A stretch of 61,333 nucleotides of DNA from Asaia bogorensis (lineage in GTDB: Bacteria; Pseudomonadota; Alphaproteobacteria; CACIAM-22H2), in contig CAMDDQ010000004.1 in the NCBI GenBank assembly GCA_945892765.1, positions 1-61,333 of the forward strand, given 5' to 3'. The notes below the pieces were generated by a model. It saw only the letters and a list, made by a program, of their open reading frames with translations. It did not search any database and was not told the origin of the DNA. The translations under genes and the position numbers were made by a program. Positions 35,372 through 44,894 of this stretch are shown here, one piece after another (positions within the stretch are counted from its first letter, which is position 1; each line of letters starts with the position of its first letter).

Positions 35372-36087
35372 TCCACCGCCGCAGGGGGGCGCGATCCGAA
35401 GATCGCGGTGCCAAGCCGGACATGTGTGGCGCCAAAGGCGATGGCAACCTCGAAATCGGCGCTCATCCCCATGCTCAATGTCGCGATGCCGTTGCGACGG
35501 GCGATCTGCGAAAGAAGAGCAAAATGCAGGGACGGCTCATCGGCAACCGGCGGGATGCACATCAGCCCGTCGACCCGCAGACCGTGAACCTCGCGGCATT
35601 GGCGGATAAAGCCGTCGGCCTCCGTGGGCGCGATTCCCGCCTTTTGCGGCTCCTCGCCGGTGTTGACCTGCACGAAACAGGCGGGCTGCCGGACGACGCC
35701 GTCTTGCCCTGAACGTCGAATTTCCGCCGCGATGGCGGCGGCGAGTTTTGGACGGTCGACGGTCTCGATGACGTCGAACAGGCCGACGGCCTCGCGCACC
35801 TTGTTGGTCTGCAGCGGGCCGATCAGGTGCAGGGCGAGGTCAGGTTGCGCCGCTTTCAACGTCGGGTATTTCGCCAACGCCTCCTGCACGCGGTTTTCTC
35901 CGAAAACCCGCTGGCCGGCGGCAAGGGCTTCGCGGATCGCGGCTTCGGGATGGGTTTTGGTCACGGCAACCAGGGTGATGCTGCCGGGCGGCCGATCGTT
36001 GGTGCTTTCGGCCGCGGCGATCCGGGCGCGTATCTGTTCGAGCGCGATTGCTACATCGGTACGGGTTTGCGCTTCGGCCGTGGTCAT
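35368..36087 (-). CDS. yggS: YggS-family pyridoxal phosphate homeostasis protein
   Basis: A 239-residue single-domain TIM-barrel PLP-binding protein (PLPBP). Lys44 in VAVTKTHP binds PLP. GENRVQEALAKY, HLIGPLQTNK, QVNTGEEPQKAG and SMGMSADFEVAI are family motifs. It has no known catalytic activity and buffers PLP and affects amino-acid pools. The ATG at 36087 is chosen over upstream Met codons because the family starts about there. Divergent from the methyltransferase gene by 22 bases. Confidence 0.95.
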   Translation of the reverse strand: MTTAEAQTRTDVAIALEQIRARIAAAESTNDRPPGSITLVAVTKTHPEAAIREALAAGQRVFGENRVQEALAKYPTLKAAQPDLALHLIGPLQTNKVREAVGLFDVIETVDRPKLAAAIAAEIRRSGQDGVVRQPACFVQVNTGEEPQKAGIAPTEADGFIRQCREVHGLRVDGLMCIPPVADEPSLHFALLSQIARRNGIATLSMGMSADFEVAIAFGATHVRLGTAIFGSRPPAAVD

Positions 36088-36109
36088 GGCAGGGTCGCGC
36101 CGTAGAGCC

Positions 36110-36841
36110 ATGGATATCGACATCCTGCGCGCCCGCGTGGCCGCCATCCCATTTTGGTATCACCGCATCGACCTGCCCGGCGGGGTAACGACGCCCGGCT
36201 GGGCGCCGATGGACGCCGATTCCTATCGGATTCCGAGTGATCTATCCGGGAAGCGGGTTCTGGACGTTGGGGCATGGGATGGCTATTGGACCTTCGCCGC
36301 GCTGGCGCGCGGTGCGCAGGAAGTCGTGGCGATCGACGATTTTTCGGATCATCTCGGGGGAGCCGGCGCGGCTCGCTTGGCTTGGGAGACGTTCGATCTG
36401 TGCCGCGACGCGTTGGGGCTGAATGGGGATCGCTGCCAACGCCGGGAAATTTCGGTCTATGACGTTTCGGAAGCGGCGCTCGGACGTTTCGACATCGTGT
36501 TCTGCTTTGGCACGCCCTACCATCTGCGCCACCCGTTGCTCGCGCTCGACCGTCTGGCCGCCTTGTGTAACGAAGCGATTTTCGTCGAATCGGCTGTTCT
36601 CGACGACTATAGCCCCTATTGGGGTGGGCTTGGACACGGTTATCCGGGTCGTCAGATGGTGATGGAGTTTTATCCGGACGACCGTTATGGCGGCAATGCC
36701 ACCAATTGGTGAGTGCCGACGCTGGAATGTCTGTCGGCGATGACCCGAGCCGCGGGCTTCGCCAAGACGGAGGCCTGGAAACTGGTGGAAAAGCCACAGG
36801 AGCTTGCGCGCTGCCGCGGCTTCGTGCGCGGCGAAAAATAG
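36110..36841 (+). pseudogene. CmoB-like (DUF1698) methyltransferase interrupted by in-frame TGA
   Basis: The frame encodes 200 residues with SAM motif KRVLDVGAWDGYWTFAAL and VFCFGTPYHLRHPLLALDRLA, then stops at TGA (36710-36712) after GGNATNW. Reading through gives VPTLECLSAMTRAAGF and a normal end at TAG (36839-36841), for 243 residues. In this family the motif is NWWVP, so the stop replaces the second tryptophan, TGG to TGA. Relatives include the catalytic domain of CmoB, which modifies tRNA wobble uridine. TGA is used as a true stop throughout this window, so recoding is unlikely. Decay or a sequence error is more probable. Confidence 0.72.
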
Positions 36842-36852
36842 GATCGCTAAGA

Positions 36853-38403
36853 TCAGACCGGATCGAGCAGTTCGACGTCGATGGACGTGCGGTTGTGCTC
36901 GATCAGGAGCCTTAGCGTCTCGCCCTTGGCGATGGGTCGCGGCGCCTGAAAATTGTGGATGACGTGGAGCCAGCCCGAGGGCGTGTCGTGCAGGCCGGGG
37001 CGGTTTTCGAAAATCGTTTCGTCATCCAGGTAAAGTTTGATCCATTGCGCGACGCCGATGGCGACACCGTTTTCGGTCGCTTCCAGTACGATCTCACTTT
37101 TCCCGGCATCGATATAGGCATCGCCCGGAAAGTCGAAACGCAAAACCTCGCGGTCCGCCGATAACAACCGATACGGATAAAGATCGAGGTTCAGCGCGGA
37201 TTTGAGCGGCGAGAAACGATTGAATTCACTCAGATCGAAGCCGAGGGCTTCGCCGACGAACATTTGTTGGCCTACGGCCTCGCTGCCGAGCAGCGCGATG
37301 ACGGCCGATGCCGCGGCCGGAATAACGCGACCGCCGGGCACAAGAAGATGTTGCCGGGCGTGATCCATCGTCGAAAGGATATGCTCGCCGAGCAACATGG
37401 AATCGAAGGTTTCGGTGACGATGACGTCGGCACGGCTGGGCAGATCCTTGCCGACGATCAAATCGTTGGATCGTTTGCGGATGATCGTGACGCGATCGCC
37501 AAGGCCGTTGCGTGCCATGACGTCCCCGGCGGCGGCTGCGATTGGCGCAACCATTTCGCAGCTATAGACCTTGGCGAAGGCCTCGCGCCCGGCGCACATC
37601 GACAACAGGCCCGCGCCGGTGCCGATATCGAGCACGATGGCATCGCTGCGCGCGGCTCGCGCGATGGCCTGACGATAGGCGGCATTGCGTGGCGTATCAT
37701 TCATCATGGGGAAATGCCAGCGCGGCACTTCCTTGCCGCGCACCGCCCGCAGGCCACGCCGGGCGGCGACGTTTCCGGGCTCTTCCACGACCAGCGTTTC
37801 AAACAACCGCTCGGCGTCTGGCAGACGGACGAGCGTGTGATACACCTGCGCGAGGCGTAGCCGGATGTCCCGGTCGTCGGGCCGCAACGCCGTGGCCTTT
37901 TCGAGCGCGGCGGCGGCATCGTCCATCTTGCCGAAATCGATCAGCGTATTGGCGAGGTTGAACCACGCTCCGACATGATCCGGCTTGGCGGCGACGGCCT
38001 TGCGGAGTTCGACCGCCGCCTCGCGCACGCGGCCGCCGCGGCGGAGCAACGCACCCAGGTTGTTAAGGAGCGCGGCATTGCCGGGGGCGTGCGAAAGGCC
38101 CTCGCGATAGGCCGTCTCGGCCTCGATCACCTTGCCTTGGGCCGCCAGGGTATTGCCAAGGTGCCGCCAGGGATCGGGGTGGCTCGGCACCCGATCGCAG
38201 GCCGCTCGGAGGAATGCGATCGCCGCGCCGCCGCGCCCTAGCCGACTGGCGAGGAGCCCGGCGAAAATCCAGGTTTCGACCAAACGGGGATAATCGCGCC
38301 GTAACTGGTCGTCGATGGCCGAAGCAATATCCAGCCTGCCGTCGGCGAGTGCAGATTGGCCTTCGGCGAGCAATGTCTGTGGGGCATTCAGATCAGCCGA
38401 CAT
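36853..38403 (-). CDS. TPR repeat protein fused to PRMT7/9-like methyltransferase
   Basis: Of 516 residues, the first 220 or so are helical repeats with about four TPR units (residues 76-209; HLGNTLAAQGKVIEAETAYR, NLGALLRRGGRVREAAVEL). From about 228 a class I methyltransferase follows: WHFPMMNDTPRNAAY, motif I VLDIGTGAGLLSMCA (257-271), CEMVAP, then VTETFDSMLLGE, whose Glu331 and Glu340 resemble the double-E loop of protein arginine methyltransferases. The C-terminal beta-barrel part ends with Trp-rich segments. TPR plus this catalytic type matches human PRMT9. The target is unknown. It is cytosolic, with no signal peptide. Confidence 0.85.
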   Translation of the reverse strand: MSADLNAPQTLLAEGQSALADGRLDIASAIDDQLRRDYPRLVETWIFAGLLASRLGRGGAAIAFLRAACDRVPSHPDPWRHLGNTLAAQGKVIEAETAYREGLSHAPGNAALLNNLGALLRRGGRVREAAVELRKAVAAKPDHVGAWFNLANTLIDFGKMDDAAAALEKATALRPDDRDIRLRLAQVYHTLVRLPDAERLFETLVVEEPGNVAARRGLRAVRGKEVPRWHFPMMNDTPRNAAYRQAIARAARSDAIVLDIGTGAGLLSMCAGREAFAKVYSCEMVAPIAAAAGDVMARNGLGDRVTIIRKRSNDLIVGKDLPSRADVIVTETFDSMLLGEHILSTMDHARQHLLVPGGRVIPAAASAVIALLGSEAVGQQMFVGEALGFDLSEFNRFSPLKSALNLDLYPYRLLSADREVLRFDFPGDAYIDAGKSEIVLEATENGVAIGVAQWIKLYLDDETIFENRPGLHDTPSGWLHVIHNFQAPRPIAKGETLRLLIEHNRTSIDVELLDPV

Positions 38404-38461
38404 GTCGCCGCCTCGCCTTCAGTAAAAAAGGGCGTGGCATCTTAGCGTGGTTTCCGTGGGA

Positions 38462-38495
38462 CAAAAAAAGAGAGAGCGGCCGAAGCCGCTCTCTC
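38462..38495 (-). terminator. Intrinsic terminator of the porin gene
   Basis: A perfect 11-base stem (38470-38480 with 38485-38495) closes on a tetraloop that reads TTCG in the minus-strand transcript, flanked by C and G, an extra-stable loop. Seven T residues follow on the minus strand. It lies 22 bases after the porin stop. Confidence 0.93.
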
Positions 38496-38517
38496 GCTAC
38501 AGATTATGGAAGGTGGT

Positions 38518-39762
38518 TTAGAACGCCAGCCGGATGCCGGTGACCAAACCATACGCCGAACCGCCGTAGCCGGTCGTCGCACCCGAGGGGCCGGGATTGC
38601 CGGGCGACTCATCGTTGAAGTCGTACTTGAAGAGCGACGTTGACCAACGAACGCCCGGTCCGATCGTCCATTCGTTGCCGAACACGAAATATTCACCCTC
38701 GTCGTCGCCGAGGCCAATCGTGTTGTCCTGCTCGCCGCGCAAATGAACGAGGCTGACGCGGCCCGGATAGCCGAGGTTGTAGGTATACGCCAAGCCCACA
38801 TCCCAGGCCGTGCCGTCGATGTTGGTCGTGGTGTTGGAAACGCACGTTGCACCCGCGGTGGCGGCGGTGGTGCCGACGCAACCTGCGTTGTTACGGCCAT
38901 CATTGGTGCCGCCCCATGAAGCGCCGAGGGTGAAGTTACCGTAGGTGAGGTTGGCGCCGATCGTCCAGGCTTGCGCTTTCGGGATTTGGGTCTGGTCGGT
39001 GTCCCACTGCATCCAGCCGCCGCCGAGGGTGAAGGCGACCTGATCGAATGTCTCGGTGTAGTTGAGGCCGAGGGAAACGCCGCGGTTGTATTTGCCGGAC
39101 TTCTGCTCGATGCCCGCGTTGTCGGAGCCGTTGCCGTTGACCGCCGAAGACGGGGTATAGCTGACGCCGAGCTGCAGACCGCTGGAGGCGGTGTTACCGA
39201 ACAGACGCGGCGTGAAATAATTGATCTTCTCGGCGTCGGACTGGAACAGATCGGGCGAGGTCGTGTTGATGGTGCCGTCCGTGCTCGAACCGGTGCGGTT
39301 GGCGCCGCTCTTGGTCTGGCCTTGCGTGGCGCCGAAACCGGCGTTGACGGGACGAATGCCCATCTTTTGCTTCACGTCGTCGGTGGTGCCCAACTGAACG
39401 GTACCGAAACCGCTTTCGATGCTGAGGAAGTTTTCATCGATGTTGTTGGTGCTGTTGGGCAGCGTCGTCGCGCCGGTCTGGTTGTTGCCTTCCAGCTCGA
39501 TGCGGATCGTGAACTTCAACCCATTGTCCAGCGTGGTGGACCCGCTGAAGTAGATTTCCGAGTCCATGTCGAAGTCGACCTTCTGCACGTTGCCCGCGCG
39601 ATCGTCGACATCGAAGAGGTAAAAACGTTGATCGTGGTAGCCGCCAAGCGACAGCTTGATTGGCTCGACCTTAGCCGGTTGTGCTTGGGCGAAGGCAGAC
39701 CCCGTCAATGCAAGAAAGCCTGCGGCGACCAGCGCCGTCGTGCCCAGAAGTTGCTTCTTCAT
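38518..39762 (-). CDS. Outer-membrane porin (gram-negative type)
   Basis: A 414-residue precursor with signal peptide MKKQLLGTTALVAAGFLALT ending AFAQ (cleavage near residue 26). The mature part alternates polar and aromatic residues with many Gly and Asn, e.g. LSLGGYHDQRFYLFD, LKFTIRIELEG, FLSIESGFGTVQLGTTDD, and ends in GLVTGIRLAF with terminal Phe, the beta-barrel assembly signal. It belongs to the PF13609 porin group. GAGGGG precedes the ATG as ribosome binding site. It has its own promoter and terminator. Two cysteines in the CVGTTAATAGATCV loop could form a disulfide. Confidence 0.92.
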   Translation of the reverse strand: MKKQLLGTTALVAAGFLALTGSAFAQAQPAKVEPIKLSLGGYHDQRFYLFDVDDRAGNVQKVDFDMDSEIYFSGSTTLDNGLKFTIRIELEGNNQTGATTLPNSTNNIDENFLSIESGFGTVQLGTTDDVKQKMGIRPVNAGFGATQGQTKSGANRTGSSTDGTINTTSPDLFQSDAEKINYFTPRLFGNTASSGLQLGVSYTPSSAVNGNGSDNAGIEQKSGKYNRGVSLGLNYTETFDQVAFTLGGGWMQWDTDQTQIPKAQAWTIGANLTYGNFTLGASWGGTNDGRNNAGCVGTTAATAGATCVSNTTTNIDGTAWDVGLAYTYNLGYPGRVSLVHLRGEQDNTIGLGDDEGEYFVFGNEWTIGPGVRWSTSLFKYDFNDESPGNPGPSGATTGYGGSAYGLVTGIRLAF

Positions 39763-40084
39763 CGTAGCCCCTCGTTCGTTATGCCCAATGACGGCCAGCG
39801 TTGCGGCCAAATCCCGCGGTCGAACCGCGAACCAGTGGCGCCTTTATCCTTGTGGAGGCGGCCCCAGTCAAGGCGCCAATCCTTAGGGAACTGTGGAAAA
39901 TCGGTTGCTGTGGCGGTTGCGCAACAGTTATTGAGGGGCGTGCCCGGGGCGGTTTGGGGGGAATCTCCCCCCTCTGAAGGTAAAGTTCCATGGGGATACC
40001 TGGCCAATTTTTTGCGGAATTGATGGGATACGGGCTTATAGTTGTGGATATTTTTCGAAGAACCGGTCGAAGGGAATTTCAGGG
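39763..40084. other. Divergent intergenic region between porin and DUF3576 gene
   Basis: This 322-base gap has no convincing ORF. It holds a porin promoter (39843-39871, minus strand), a 7-base-stem G/C hairpin with loop ATC at 39956-39972, and a possible plus-strand promoter TTGCGG (40012-40017) with TATAGT (40037-40042), whose 19-base spacer is long. The stretch GTGGATATTTTTCG before the DUF3576 gene is AT-rich. Confidence 0.5.
39843..39871 (-). promoter_or_regulatory. Predicted sigma70 promoter of the porin gene
   Basis: On the minus strand TTGACT (39871-39866) and GATAAA (39848-39843) are 17 bases apart. The transcript would start near 39836, leaving about 75 bases of leader before the porin ATG. 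Confidence 0.5.
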
Positions 40085-40621
40085 ATGACGAACCGCGTGC
40101 GATTTGGGCTCATAGCGTTGGCCTTGGCCGGCGGGATCCTTGCTGGTTGCCAATATGCCGGCGACACAGCCGCGCCGGAGATTCGGCGCGGCGAGACCAA
40201 TCCGGTGCCCTCCAATGCGCCGCGCGGATCGATGTTGGGCGAGGGTGGGCTGACCCTGTTCGGCAAGGGAGACCCCACGCAAGACCAGGGTGGCGCTCTA
40301 GGCGTCAATTCCCTGCTCTGGCGTGCCTCGCTCGATACGATTTCTTTTATGCCGCTCGCTTCGGCCGATCCCTTTGGCGGCGTGATCCTGACAGATTGGT
40401 TTTCGCCGCCGGAAACGCCGGAGGAGCGGTTCAAGCTCAATATCTTTATTCTTGGGCGACAATTGCGCGCCGACGGCGTGAAAGTCTCCGTCTTCCGCCA
40501 ACAGCGCGCCGCGGGAAATAGCTGGCTCGACGCCGCGGTGGAACCGAGAATTTCGATCGATCTTGAAAATTCCATCCTCACCCGCGCACGCCAGCTTCGT
40601 ATCGATACAGCGAGGCAATAG
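40085..40621 (+). CDS. DUF3576 lipoprotein
   Basis: A 178-residue lipoprotein: hydrophobic signal RFGLIALALAGGILAGC with lipobox LAGC and Cys22. Then PVPSNAPRGSMLG, WRASLDTISFMPLASADPFGGVILTDW and a C-terminal IDLENSILTRARQLRI, all characteristic of DUF3576 (PF12100). The family is alphaproteobacterial and usually precedes leuS, as here. Function is unknown; linkage with lptE suggests an outer-membrane role, which is inference. Confidence 0.92.
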   Translation: MTNRVRFGLIALALAGGILAGCQYAGDTAAPEIRRGETNPVPSNAPRGSMLGEGGLTLFGKGDPTQDQGGALGVNSLLWRASLDTISFMPLASADPFGGVILTDWFSPPETPEERFKLNIFILGRQLRADGVKVSVFRQQRAAGNSWLDAAVEPRISIDLENSILTRARQLRIDTARQ

Positions 40622-40721
40622 CGGCGGGCGGAGTGCCGAATTTCGCGCATTCGTGAATCGAATCCGGCGATCCACGAGCCCCCAAATCGGTCCGCAGTCC
40701 AGAACTTGTTTTCGTCGGCGG

Positions 40722-40751
40722 TTGGCGGCGAGCCGGGCCTTGCGTTATAAG
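40722..40751 (+). promoter_or_regulatory. Predicted sigma70 promoter of leuS
   Basis: TTGGCG (40722-40727) and TATAAG (40746-40751) with an 18-base spacer lie in the 151-base gap before leuS. Transcription from about 40758 would leave a leader of only about 15 bases. Confidence 0.45.
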
Positions 40752-40772
40752 CCGTGAACCTCATCGGCGACG

Positions 40773-43340
40773 ATGGCAATGGCGCGATACAACTTCAGGG
40801 AAACCGAGGTCAAGTGGCAGGGCCGCTGGGAAACACGGGGGTGTTTCGCCGCGCGCGAGGCCGTCGGCCGCCCGAAATATTACGTCCTAGAGATGTTCCC
40901 CTATCCGTCGGGGCGCATTCACATGGGCCATGTCCGCAATTACACGCTGGGCGACGTGGTGGCGCGCTACAAGCGGGCGCGCGGCTTCAATGTCCTTCAC
41001 CCGATGGGCTGGGATGCATTCGGCCTTCCGGCGGAAAACGCGGCGCGCGACCAAAAAGTACATCCGGCGAAATGGACCTACGACAACATCGCGGCGATGC
41101 GCCGCGAGTTGAAAAGCATGGGCCTTTCGCTGGATTGGGCGCGCGAGATCGCCACCTGCCATCCCGGCTATTACCGCCATCAGCAGCGGATATTCATCGA
41201 TTTTCTGAAGGCGGGCCTGGCCTACCGGAAAGAAGGCTGGGTCAATTGGGACCCCGTCGATCACACCGTTCTGGCCAACGAGCAGGTCATTGACGGCCGC
41301 GGCTGGCGGTCGGGAGCACTGGTGGAAAAGCGCAAGCTGTCACAGTGGTTCTTCAAGATCACCGACCACGCCGAGGATCTGCTGAAGGCGCTCGACGGCC
41401 TTGATCGCTGGCCGGAAAAAGTCCGTCTCATGCAGCAGAACTGGATCGGCCGTTCCGAGGGTGCGCATGTCGATTTCGCGTTGCCTGGACGCGGCGAATC
41501 GCTGCGCGTTTTCACGACTCGGCCGGACACGCTGTTCGGTGCTTTTTTCCTAGCGTTGTCGCCAAATCATCCGCTGGCCGTCGCGCTCGCCGCCGCCGAT
41601 CCCGGCCTTGCGGATTTCATCGCCGAATGCAACCGGACCTCGACCAGCGAGGCGGCAATCGAAGCCCAGGAAAAGCGCGGCTTCGACACCGGATTGAAAG
41701 CCACTCATCCGTTCATCGCCGATCGCCGCCTGCCGGTCTATGTCGCGAATTTCGTCCTGATGGAATACGGTACCGGCGCCATTTTTGGCTGCCCGGCGCA
41801 TGATCAGCGCGATCTCGATTTCGCCCGCAAATACGGCTTGCCGGTTCTGCCCGTCGTCTGCCCGCGCGACGTCGACCCAACGGCGTTAGGCATCGGGGAA
41901 GAGGCGTATTTGGGTGACGGAATCGTCGTTCACTCGGAATTTCTGAACGGGCTATCGGTAGCCGCAGCGAAAGACGCGGCTATCGGCCGCCTGGTGCAAC
42001 AAGGTGCCGGTGAACGCGTCGTGATGTGGCGGTTGCGCGATTGGGGTGTTTCCCGCCAGCGTTATTGGGGATGCCCCATTCCCGTTATTCATTGCGCCGT
42101 CTGCGGCGTGGTGCCGGTACCGGAGCGGGACCTACCGGTGTTGTTGCCCGACGACGTGACCTTCGACAAACCTGGCAATCCGCTCGACCGGCACCCAAGC
42201 TGGAAACACGTTTCCTGTCCGGCCTGCGGCAAGCCGGCTCAACGCGAGACCGACACTTTCGACACCTTTGTCGATTCGGCTTGGTATTTCGCGCGATTCT
42301 GCGCGCCGCGGTCCGAGCGGCCGGTCGAACGCGACGCTGTCGATTATTGGCTGGCGGTGGATCAGTATATCGGCGGCGTGGAGCATGCCATCCTGCATCT
42401 GCTCTACGCCCGATTTTTCACGCGCGCGATGCGTCAAACCGGGCATGTGACTGTGAGCGAGCCGTTCGCCGGGCTGTTTACGCAAGGCATGGTCTGTCAT
42501 GAATCCTACCGGGACGAGGACGGCAAATGGCTGTATCCGGAGGAAGTGGACAAGCGCGGCGACGGCAGCGCCGTTCATGCCGCGACCGGGCGGCCCGTCG
42601 TCATCGGCCGCCGCGAGGTGATGAGCAAGTCGAAGAAGAACGTGGTGGCCCCGGCGAGCATCATCGATAATTTCGGCGCCGACACGGCGCGGCTTTTCAT
42701 GCTTTCCGATTCCCCGCCGGATCGAGACCTGGAATGGAGCGATTCGGGCGTGGATGGCGCCTGGCGCTATCTGAATCGCCTGTGGCGCCTGGTTGATGAG
42801 CCGCACATTCCGCTGGGGCTTGGGAGCGAATCTGCGTCGGCGCAGAATGGGCAGGCATCAACAACATTACGCGCCATCCACAAGACCATTCATTTCGTGA
42901 CCGACGATTTGGAGAAGTTTCACTTCAATCGAGCGGTTGCCCGAATCCGCGAATTGACCAATCTTTTGGCCGAAATGCCGGCGGCCGAGCCGGGTGCCGG
43001 TGGTGTTTATCGGTTCGGCGTGGAAACGGCCGTGCGCCTGATCGGCCCGATGATCCCGCATCTTGCCGCGGAGCTGTGGGAGAGGTTGAATCATGAGACG
43101 ATGCTAGTGGATGAGCCCTGGCCGGTGGCCGATCCGACGCTGGTGCTCGACGATATTTTGACCATCGCTGTCCAAGTGAACGGCAAGCTGCGCGGGACGG
43201 TAGCGCTGCCGCGCGACGTTGACGGGGCGGAGGCGCAGGCCGCCGCGCTCGCACTGCCCGCGGTGGACAAAATGCTCGACGGCAAGGCGCCACGCAAAGT
43301 CGTGGTTATCCCCAACCGGATCATCAATGTTGTCCTTTAG
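40773..43340 (+). CDS. leuS: Leucyl-tRNA synthetase
   Basis: The class Ia enzyme is 855 residues. The HIGH motif appears as HMGH (50-53) within [18 protein letters not shown], and the KMSKS loop as VMSKSKKN (Met617 to Ser620). The editing CP1 domain spans roughly residues 220-420 with [10 protein letters not shown] and the conserved [16 protein letters not shown]. Zinc-binding cysteine pairs occur in [11 protein letters not shown] and CPACGKPA. It is the second gene of DUF3576-leuS-lptE-holA. Its end overlaps lptE by 14 bases. Confidence 0.98.
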   Translation: MAMARYNFRETEVKWQGRWETRGCFAAREAVGRPKYYVLEMFPYPSGRIHMGHVRNYTLGDVVARYKRARGFNVLHPMGWDAFGLPAENAARDQKVHPAKWTYDNIAAMRRELKSMGLSLDWAREIATCHPGYYRHQQRIFIDFLKAGLAYRKEGWVNWDPVDHTVLANEQVIDGRGWRSGALVEKRKLSQWFFKITDHAEDLLKALDGLDRWPEKVRLMQQNWIGRSEGAHVDFALPGRGESLRVFTTRPDTLFGAFFLALSPNHPLAVALAAADPGLADFIAECNRTSTSEAAIEAQEKRGFDTGLKATHPFIADRRLPVYVANFVLMEYGTGAIFGCPAHDQRDLDFARKYGLPVLPVVCPRDVDPTALGIGEEAYLGDGIVVHSEFLNGLSVAAAKDAAIGRLVQQGAGERVVMWRLRDWGVSRQRYWGCPIPVIHCAVCGVVPVPERDLPVLLPDDVTFDKPGNPLDRHPSWKHVSCPACGKPAQRETDTFDTFVDSAWYFARFCAPRSERPVERDAVDYWLAVDQYIGGVEHAILHLLYARFFTRAMRQTGHVTVSEPFAGLFTQGMVCHESYRDEDGKWLYPEEVDKRGDGSAVHAATGRPVVIGRREVMSKSKKNVVAPASIIDNFGADTARLFMLSDSPPDRDLEWSDSGVDGAWRYLNRLWRLVDEPHIPLGLGSESASAQNGQASTTLRAIHKTIHFVTDDLEKFHFNRAVARIRELTNLLAEMPAAEPGAGGVYRFGVETAVRLIGPMIPHLAAELWERLNHETMLVDEPWPVADPTLVLDDILTIAVQVNGKLRGTVALPRDVDGAEAQAAALALPAVDKMLDGKAPRKVVVIPNRIINVVL

Positions 43341-43845
43341 GGGAGTAACCGCCTGGACTTTGGTCTGGCTGTTCATCGGACTCGCCCTTGGCGGCTGTGG
43401 TTTCGAGCCGCTCTATGGCGGGCGTGACGGCGGGGCCACGCCGGCCGAGCTAGCCCAGGTCCGTATCGACGTGATTTCGGATCGCTCCGGGCAAATTTTG
43501 CGAAATTTCCTGCTCGACCGGCTGAATCCCAATGGTCGGCCGGACCGACCGGTATTTACGCTCGAGATCAATCTGATTGAGCGCCGCGAGGATTTGTCGA
43601 TTCGGAAGGACGAAGTGGCGACCCGGGCCAATTTCGTGGTCACCGCCGAATATCGGCTTCGCGAAACCGGTGCCGGCCGCGAATTGACGCGCGGACAGGT
43701 ACGGTCCAGCAATTCCTTCAACATCGGCATTTCGGAATTCGCGACGCTGTCGGGCGAGGCCGATGCGCGCAATCGCGCACTTCGCGAAATCGGCGACGAA
43801 ATCAAGATCAGGCTGGGCATCTATTTCGACGCCCGCCGGGCGTGA
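43327..43845 (+). CDS. lptE: LPS assembly lipoprotein LptE
   Basis: LptE plugs LptD in the outer membrane and delivers LPS to the surface. The 172-residue precursor has a signal helix and lipobox LGGC (Cys24) followed by GFEPLYGG, the hallmark of alphaproteobacterial LptE. The rest ([45 protein letters not shown]) fits the family. The chosen ATG lies inside the leuS 3' end; the longer frame upstream has no signal peptide. Confidence 0.92.
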   Translation: MLSFRGVTAWTLVWLFIGLALGGCGFEPLYGGRDGGATPAELAQVRIDVISDRSGQILRNFLLDRLNPNGRPDRPVFTLEINLIERREDLSIRKDEVATRANFVVTAEYRLRETGAGRELTRGQVRSSNSFNIGISEFATLSGEADARNRALREIGDEIKIRLGIYFDARRA

Positions 43846-43852
43846 GAGGTTC

Positions 43853-44875
43853 ATGGAGCTGAAAGGCCAGCGTGTCGCGGCCTTTATCCGCCGGCCCGAT
43901 CCCGCGATCGGCGCGGTCTTGGTGTACGGCCCCGATGTCGGTCTTGTTCGCGAGCGGGTCGAAGCGCTCGCCCGCACGATTGTCGACGATCTTCGGGATG
44001 CCTTTAGAGTGTCCGACCTTGCCGGCGCGGCGCTGGAGAAAGATCCAGCGCGGCTGTTCGACGAGGCGGCCGCGCTGTCGATGACCGGCGGACGGCGCGT
44101 GGTGCGGGTGCGGGCGGCCGGCAATGTGCTGGCGGAATTGTTCGACCGCTTCCTGCGCGATCCTGGAGGCGATTCCCTGGTCATCGTCGAAGGCGGTGAT
44201 TTGAAGAAAGACTCCGCGCTGCGCAAGGTGTTCGAGCGCGCCGCCAATGCCGCCGCCATCGCTTGTTACGCGGATGAAGGCGAAGGACTTGTTCGCCTCG
44301 TGCGCGAGGAATTGGGGCGCGGCGGCGTGACACCGACACCCGACGCCGTGCAATGGCTGGCGGAACATCTTGGCGCCGACCGCCAACAATCCCGCGCGGA
44401 ACTCGAGAAACTGGCGCTCTATGTCGGTGCCGGCGAGGCGACCCTGGAACAAGCGATGGCCGTCGTCGGCGACAGCGCGGAGCGCGGCCAGGACGATGCG
44501 GTCATGGCGGCCGTCGACGGTGACGCCCCCGGTTTCGATCGCTGCTGGCGCGTGTTGGGCGCGGAAGGGATCTCCGAAATATCACTGCTTCGGGCGGCGC
44601 AACGCCATCTGCAACGCCTCCATCTGGCCGCCTCGTTGGTCGCCGGCGGGCGCGACGAGGAAGGCGCCATGGCGGCGCTCCGTCCGCCGGTGTTCTGGAA
44701 ACAGAAGCCGCGTTTCGAGACGCAGCTTCGTCGCTGGTCGCCGGGCGCCCTGGCCAATTGGCTCGACCGCCTTACCCAGGTCGAACTGCTGTGCAAGGTC
44801 GGCGGGGCGCCGGTGAGTCTGCTCGTCGGGCGGGCGCTCCTCGGCCTCGCCCAGGCCGGTTCCAAACGGCGGTAA
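43853..44875 (+). CDS. holA: DNA polymerase III subunit delta
   Basis: HolA opens the beta sliding clamp as part of the clamp loader. The 340-residue protein starts MELKGQRVAAFIRRPDPAIGA, with VLVYGPDVGLVRERVEALA resembling the AAA+ nucleotide-fold remnant of delta, lacking a functional Walker A. EALSMTGGRRVVRVR-like and LEKLALYVG segments follow, with a helical C-terminal collar domain. The ATG at 43853 is eight bases after the lptE stop. The order lptE-holA is general in proteobacteria. Confidence 0.93.
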   Translation: MELKGQRVAAFIRRPDPAIGAVLVYGPDVGLVRERVEALARTIVDDLRDAFRVSDLAGAALEKDPARLFDEAAALSMTGGRRVVRVRAAGNVLAELFDRFLRDPGGDSLVIVEGGDLKKDSALRKVFERAANAAAIACYADEGEGLVRLVREELGRGGVTPTPDAVQWLAEHLGADRQQSRAELEKLALYVGAGEATLEQAMAVVGDSAERGQDDAVMAAVDGDAPGFDRCWRVLGAEGISEISLLRAAQRHLQRLHLAASLVAGGRDEEGAMAALRPPVFWKQKPRFETQLRRWSPGALANWLDRLTQVELLCKVGGAPVSLLVGRALLGLAQAGSKRR

Positions 44876-44894
44876 TCGCCCGCCGGCCGCGCCG

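Noticed and set aside
36704-36716. UGA read as tryptophan as a general code change
   Set aside because: Many intact genes here end normally in TGA (argH, lysA, sdhD, mnmG, lepA), so a genome-wide reassignment is not credible.
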